From: Trogon surrucura
Taxonomy: Eukaryota; Chordata; Aves; Trogoniformes; Trogonidae
Direction of reading: 5' to 3'
Assembly: GCA_020746105.1 (NCBI GenBank)
Contig: CM036626.1
Coordinates: forward strand, 21,813,001-21,877,000
Length of the DNA: 64,000 nt
Position 1 is the stretch's first letter. Each line of letters begins with the position of its first letter. The notes beneath the pieces are model-generated. The model did no database searches. It had not been told where the DNA came from and was given only the letters and a program-made list of their open reading frames with translations. Below, piece after piece: positions 59,305 to 64,000 of the stretch. The position numbers were made by a program, and so were the translations under genes.

Positions 59305-61319
59305 CTGTGAAGAAACACAAATCTCCATCACCTCTCCACGTCAGTCGCCACCGAAGGACTGCGACAAGACACTCGCCCAGGCTCTCACAGACTCGCCTCT
59401 CGCTCTGTAAGCCCCAAGGTTGTGGCTTCTGGCAAAAGGAAGCTGAATGCGCCCAAGGGCCGCCCCGGGTTATACAAGCTACACAAGCCCCCACCACCTA
59501 AAGACACGTTAGAAATGCCAGGCTCAGCCAGAAGAGAGACGGCAAGAGTCTTCGATTCCCACTGATGTCAAAGGTGTATTTGCAATATGAAGCCCGTCTT
59601 GTACATAAGCAGACGTTCTGCAGGTCCTCTGCACCCAGTGCTCTGTACACCAGCTGGGGACTGAGTCACAGAAGCACTGATTAATGGGTTGGAAGGGACC
59701 TCAAGGATCATCTAGCCCAACCCTTTAAGGTAAAGAAATAGTCTACTTCAGATGGCCCAGCTCCCTGTCACGCTGAGCCTTACAACTGTCAAAAGTTGAG
59801 GAATCCACCACTTCCCGTGGCAGCTGGCCGAGCCCAAGCAGGCGAAGGGCAGTCTGGTGAGAGCCCTGCGAGGTAACAGCCCACCGCACGGCGCTCAGCC
59901 ACACTCTCTGCTGGCTGTCAATATTCTCATTCCCTTCACGTGCTTTCAGTGCTTGGATTTCCTATAAACAGCAGCATATCAGCACTCATAAGATCTGTTC
60001 ATTTTTTTTAACTATTGGTCAACCCACTGAGAAAAACTAAACGAATTTCACATGCTGCTTGTGCTTTTCTCCCAAGGCCAGGAAAGCTGATTTATTCTTC
60101 CTTTCTCCAAGACACATAAAAGGAAGCATTTGGCTGCACAAGCCTCCTTCCTGCTCTCCCTTGGCACCTGCGGAAAGCAAGCTTGCAGCCAATTCCTCAC
60201 TGAAAAAGAAAATAATTCCACATGAGTGTTTTGCAAATCCAGACTTCTTCCTAACGAGAATCAGCTCACACTGAAATGCAGCATTTGGCGTTCCTGGGCT
60301 AAATATTTGCTGAACGCCCACATAGCAGGATGATCCCATGGCCTGGGAGAAATTCAGAAAGTTTTCATGTGAGTCTTCTGTGGCTGCTTTTGCACAACAC
60401 TAGAGAATTAAGATGCCTGACCCTGCACTCCTCCTCCTGAGCATGGCATTAGTGGGGCTCTTGTGTGAGAGACCAGGAGGGTGATCAAATTAATCTTCCA
60501 CAGATTTTTTGATTTTTTACTCTGAGTCCAATTTTTGTATTGCTAAAGCATGACCATAGATCGTTTGTGTATTTTAATTTACGAATATTCTCTCCTGTTG
60601 GAAAATCAGGACGCTAACTCAACTCCACCTTCTTTACACTGGAAATAATGCCATTTTTGAAATGCTTAGAAGAGCTAAAATCTTCTCCCAGGGCCACAGC
60701 TGCACATCCCTACCCCAGCCACGCATTCCTGCGTGTTACTGCCCACTCCGCTGCAGGAAGCCTGGCTGTGCGTATGTATGTGCTCTGACCCGAACTTGTG
60801 AAATCACCTGGAGTAACAAAAGCCTGCTATGGAAAAGTTCATTTTAAAAACAAGGGTGATTTTGTAGCTCTGGCTTAGAGCAAGTCAAAAACGTATGGCC
60901 GGAGGAGGCAGCAAGGGCATGCTAAGCCAGCAAGGCTGCTGGCAAGTCTGTAACCCAGAATCACAGCATCAAGGATGGGAAAAAGTGTGTGTTCGGGGTC
61001 ATACTAAGAGGAGAAGAAGTGGGAGAGACAGGAAAAAGGCAGAGGCTTGGGTGTGAATCTCTTTGCTGTTGGAGAAGTAACCCAGCACGTGGGCACACAG
61101 TGAAGACTCATAGAGATTTCTCTACGTGCACTCCCAAAAGGGCAACATTCCAGGGAAATGATTTTGCATGTCACTGGTTAAACCTAGGAGCAGCAGCCGA
61201 GCACAGAAGCCATCAGTCACCCAGGAAAACAGAGAGCAGGTAAGACTGAAAGGTGACGCCTGGTTTAAAATCCCCTCACGTGCCGGGAGGTTCCTCCCCA
61301 GACCTCAGCCCGCGCTCAC
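59305..61319 (-). other. SRGAP3: SRGAP3 intron
   Basis: 2.0 kb with one old CR1 fragment at about 59665-59930. Nothing else recognised. Confidence 0.8.
59665..59930 (-). mobile_element. CR1 LINE, old inverted fragment
   Basis: 'cacagaagcactgattaatg', 'ggttggaagggacctcaagg', 'atcatctagcccaaccc', then 'gaggaatccaccacttccc'. Diverged CR1 3' region. In SRGAP3 orientation. Confidence 0.85.
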
Positions 61320-61404
61320 CTTCCCCGAGAGTCTGCTTCAGCAAGTCGTGTTTAGCCTGGAGCTTCGTGATGAGGTTACTGCCATTCAGATACTCTTTAA
61401 ATTT
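61320..61404 (-). CDS. SRGAP3: SRGAP3 exon: end of F-BAR helical region
   Basis: 28 codons plus one base: KFKEYLNGSNLITKLQAKHD then LLKQTLGE. The acceptor is TTCCAG and the donor GTGAGC. The split glycine is completed by the next, very small exon. Confidence 0.95.
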
Positions 61405-62741
61405 CTGGAATTGAAAACAGAACAAACAAGGTGGGTTACACCTCTTGCCAAAACCAGTCCGCAATCGATGTCAGCTCTAGCCCGGGGGCCGCCGGAGAGG
61501 CTCGGTGGGGCTGACAGGCTCCAGCCAACCCGACGCCAGGCGCCGCGGGGCTGAGCACGGTCTCATCGCTTCTCGCTGCTCCAGCCGCAGTCCTGATGAT
61601 CTTATAGCCTGGTCTCCTTGGTGCTGCACCTCCTGCCTGGGAACGCGAGGGGGTCGAAAGAAAAGAGTTCAAAGCGAGCTTTCTTTTGTCAGGCTTCTGG
61701 GAACGGCCTGGAAAATCAAAGAGGCTTTCCCTGCCCTGGCAGCAGTTTTGCCTTTGTGCAAGCAAGTGATGCAGAGTGAGAACTCCCAGAGCAAGAGACC
61801 CTCCCAGGTCTGGGATCACCAGATGCTGAACGCACTGGGCGACGCTCACTGTGCAGCACAACTTCTCCTTCCACCGTGAGACTGCTGGACACCCGGTAAC
61901 ACTCAAGGGCGAGCAGTTTTACTGATACGAGGAGTGAGGGAGACGGAGATGGAAAACGAAAGAGAATGGGAAAGACCACACCCCTGCAAAAAGCATTAAA
62001 AAAACCCCACACCTAAGCACAACTCAAAATGAAAACTGCAATTTGTTTTCCCCCTGAACTGGAATAATAATACTGTTAAGAGAAAGTAGCAGCTTTTCTA
62101 CGCCTATGTAATATATCACAAGAGGCTATTAACTTCAGCCCACTACCCATGCTTCAACGAGGGCTGCTTCTGCTGACCCGACGACTTGTTACTTACAAGT
62201 GCTCTACCAGAGAAGCTCAGCTCTGCCTGGTAGTGCAGGGGAGGACCCAGCACAGCTGCCTCCAGCCAGCAGGCGCCCAGCAGCGAGGCGCGGCACAGCC
62301 AGGCTGCTGCAGCTCCTTCCAACGCCCAGCACGAGGTGCACAGGACCGTTCAGCTCAGTTTTTAGCTGAAGGCCAGAGAAAGAGGCCTTGGTTGATGGGT
62401 CACAACTGTAAAGACCTCCAGGAACAGCCACTAAATGGTGACAAACTGTGAGGCAGGCTGGAGTCTCCTGCCCTGCTCTGAGCCTCTTCTACCGAGTTCT
62501 GCAAGTTTTTCGCACACCTGGTTGCTCCAGTTCTTCCTTCAAAAAGAAGAACGAGGCAAACATGGGGCTGTCAGTCCCTATGCATGACCCTGCCACTGAG
62601 AAACACATTCCAACCCCAAACCAGACAGGAGACAAATACTTAGAGAGACTGAATTGGTTCTCGCTCTTCACTAATGAGCACTTAAAATGGGACTCAACCC
62701 TAGCAATTAATGTTTTGTGTCCTGTATGAGATGAGACTCAC
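61405..62741 (-). other. SRGAP3: SRGAP3 intron
   Basis: 1.3 kb, unique sequence; no gene. Confidence 0.8.
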
Positions 62742-62939
62742 CGTAAAATAGAACATTTCAGTTTCCTGCTGGTTGGCTCTCCTCTTGGCAATGTTTATTT
62801 TGCTCATGTAGGTCTCTGATGCAGCTGATTTGACTGACTCAGTGGAGCGGCTATGCTGGAAGGCATCTGAAACATCAAAATCTTCCACCGTCAGCATGTC
62901 CTGCAAAGTCTGCATTGTGGCATCCAGAGTTTTTCGTAC
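62742..62939 (-). CDS. SRGAP3: SRGAP3 exon: F-BARx, 'QTLQDMLTVEDFDVSDAF'
   Basis: 66 codons from VRKTLDATMQTLQDML to QQETEMFYFT. Contains the strongly conserved DFDVSDAFQHSRSTESVKSA stretch and a basic NIAKRRANQ segment. The acceptor is GGTAG and the donor GTGAGT. Phase 0. Confidence 0.96.
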
Positions 62940-63184
62940 CTACCAGAAATAGAAGACAGCTTGGTTTTGAAGCAGGCTGGGAAGGGGACACATCCCAGGC
63001 CGAAACAACTGGCCAACAGGCAGCTCCCAAGTAACGGGCTGGCTCTTACGCTACCTGCCACCAGCATTGTCACTGGAAGAAGGAATCCAGACCCAAGCAC
63101 GCCAGGAGAGCCCGTGTGTAAGGGGCAGAAGGCTCAGCAATGCTGCCTGCGAGGCCAAACGCGAGACACAGAGCGACTCCTTAC

Positions 63185-63286
63185 CTCTTCGTTCTCAATC
63201 TTGAGGGTGGCTAGTCGCGACTGCAGCTGGTGGTACCGCATCAGCAACTCAGTCTGCACAGGCTGCTGGGCGCTGACCTGACACAC
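63185..63286 (-). CDS. SRGAP3: SRGAP3 exon: F-BARx helix
   Basis: 34 codons, VCQVSAQQPVQTELLMRYHQ then LQSRLATLKIENEE. A long heptad-like helix (coiled coil) of the F-BARx region. The acceptor is CTCAG and the donor GTAAGG. Phase 0 at both ends. Confidence 0.96.
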
Positions 63287-63771
63287 CTGAGACAGGAGAG
63301 CATTCGCTGGGTCGAGCACTGACCAGACGTACACATTTAAATATCTAAATCATTCTCTCCAGCACCCACGAGCTCCTGGCAGCCTCCAGAGAGGCTGTGT
63401 CGCCCAGTTTCTAGCCAGCGGCGCCCTGGACCCAGGCCAGCACAAAGCATTTTCTACCCGGTGTTTGAAAGCTGCGCTACGAAGTCTTCCAATTACAGCA
63501 GGTAAATCAAAGCCCTGCTTTACAAATCTGCTGGGCAGTTCGGCTGAGAACCAAACCACAGGCTTCCTAATTGGGAGAGATACAGAGCAAGAGGCAGACT
63601 GTGAAGAGGAGCCCTAATGAGCCAAGTGTCTCGTTAAGAAAGGAAACACGAATGGCAGCGTGTGAAGGCAGCACAGAGGGATAGGGAGTCAGAAATAACA
63701 TAACGATGATGATTAAGAGGAGCAGGAAGCCGGCCCCAGCCCCCCTGCAGCCCCTCGGGTGAGCACGCTAC
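63287..63771 (-). other. SRGAP3: SRGAP3 intron
   Basis: 0.49 kb; nothing recognised. The intron to its left (62940-63184) is 245 bp. Confidence 0.8.
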
Positions 63772-63993
63772 CTCGTCCCCCATGTGAGGCTGGAACTCGA
63801 ACTTCAGCGGAGGGCAGAAGACCTGGTTGCACATGTCCATGATGGTGTGCTTGTCGCTCCGTGCATCCAGGTTGTCCACAGCGTTCTCGATGATGTCCAG
63901 GCCCTCGTGACGGGAGGTTTCCAGGTTGTACTCGGCAGACAGGTACGTCCTGAAGGTCCGAGCGAGGCTGGCGTGGAATCCCAGATCACAGCA
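63772..63993 (-). CDS. SRGAP3: SRGAP3 exon: F-BAR region (first visible)
   Basis: Codes for 74 residues beginning CCDLGFHASLARTFRTYLSA and ending FEFQPHMGDE. These are helices of the extended F-BAR domain (F-BARx) with the diagnostic 'MDMCNQVFCPPLKFEFQPHM'. The acceptor TCAG lies at 63997-63994, only a few bases from the window end. The donor is GTAGCG. Phase 0 at both ends. Confidence 0.95.
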
Positions 63994-64000
63994 CTGAGAA

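Larger units (their letters stand above)
38850..64000 (-). other. SRGAP3: SRGAP3 gene, 3' part (16 coding exons and 3' UTR)
   Basis: Gene-level entry. SRGAP3 (srGAP3, WRP, MEGAP) is a Slit-Robo RhoGAP: an inverse F-BAR protein that shapes membrane protrusions, stimulates GTP hydrolysis by Rac1, binds WAVE1 through its SH3 domain and works in neuronal migration and spine formation. Sixteen minus-strand exons join in frame to 833 residues plus stop; the human protein has about 1099, so roughly 266 N-terminal residues lie past the right edge. Visible order, numbered from the first visible residue: rest of the F-BAR region with coiled coil (1 to about 210), basic linker, RhoGAP (about 247-440, catalytic R275, N387), SH3 (about 480-535), serine/proline-rich tail ending in SADKSGTM. 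The tail, with MRPVRPVVQHRSSSSSSSG, and the VPGSQ motif separate SRGAP3 from paralogues SRGAP1 and SRGAP2. All motifs are intact. The promoter is outside the window. Confidence 0.96.

Noticed and set aside
1-64000. Search for CRISPR arrays, bacterial operons, tRNA or rRNA genes
   Set aside because: None seen. The window is vertebrate nuclear DNA with split genes and CR1 repeats; short repeats found are microsatellites, minisatellites or CR1 tails.

Overview
This window is nuclear DNA from a bird. Two things show this: many truncated CR1 LINEs with the avian 3' signature (about nine body fragments plus two tail-only scraps), and split vertebrate genes with GT-AG introns. It holds parts of two neighbouring genes, both transcribed leftwards on the minus strand. 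RAD18 occupies the left (exons 1-7, positions 2030-15805, its 3' half beyond the left edge). SRGAP3 occupies the right (the last 16 coding exons, 42217-63993, its 5' part beyond the right edge). RAD18 next to SRGAP3 is the order known from human 3p25, so this is a conserved vertebrate gene neighbourhood, not a gene cluster in the bacterial sense. The exact species cannot be fixed from the sequence alone.

Layout. Positions 1-15.8 kb hold RAD18: seven exons coding for about 300 residues (RING, UBZ4 and SAP domains), with a CpG-rich promoter at about 15.2-16.1 kb. Positions 16.1-38.8 kb are intergenic, about 23 kb, with CR1 fragments, microsatellites, a striking 43-bp-arm inverted repeat at 36.2 kb and several AT-rich blocks that look like conserved enhancers; no convincing gene was found there. 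Positions 38.85-42.2 kb are the probable SRGAP3 3' UTR. Positions 42.2-64 kb are SRGAP3 coding exons and introns, with a probable solo retroviral LTR at about 51.1-51.6 kb.

Reading frame and intron phase join without a break across all seven RAD18 exons (901 nt, 300 codons plus 1 nt) and all sixteen SRGAP3 exons (2502 nt, 833 residues plus stop). This is strong internal support for the exon borders. RAD18 is the PCNA-modifying ubiquitin ligase of DNA damage tolerance. SRGAP3 is a neuronal F-BAR/RhoGAP/SH3 protein that restrains Rac. They are unrelated in function; their adjacency is positional.

No previously undescribed biological system was found. The most interesting non-genic items are a seven-run G-quadruplex motif just upstream of the RAD18 start codon, the CpG-rich hairpin at 36.2 kb, a ZNF143-type site in the RAD18 promoter and a nested CR1 insertion next to RAD18 exon 2. 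Nearly all other open reading frames are shadows of exons, CR1 pieces or chance frames in GC-rich intron.
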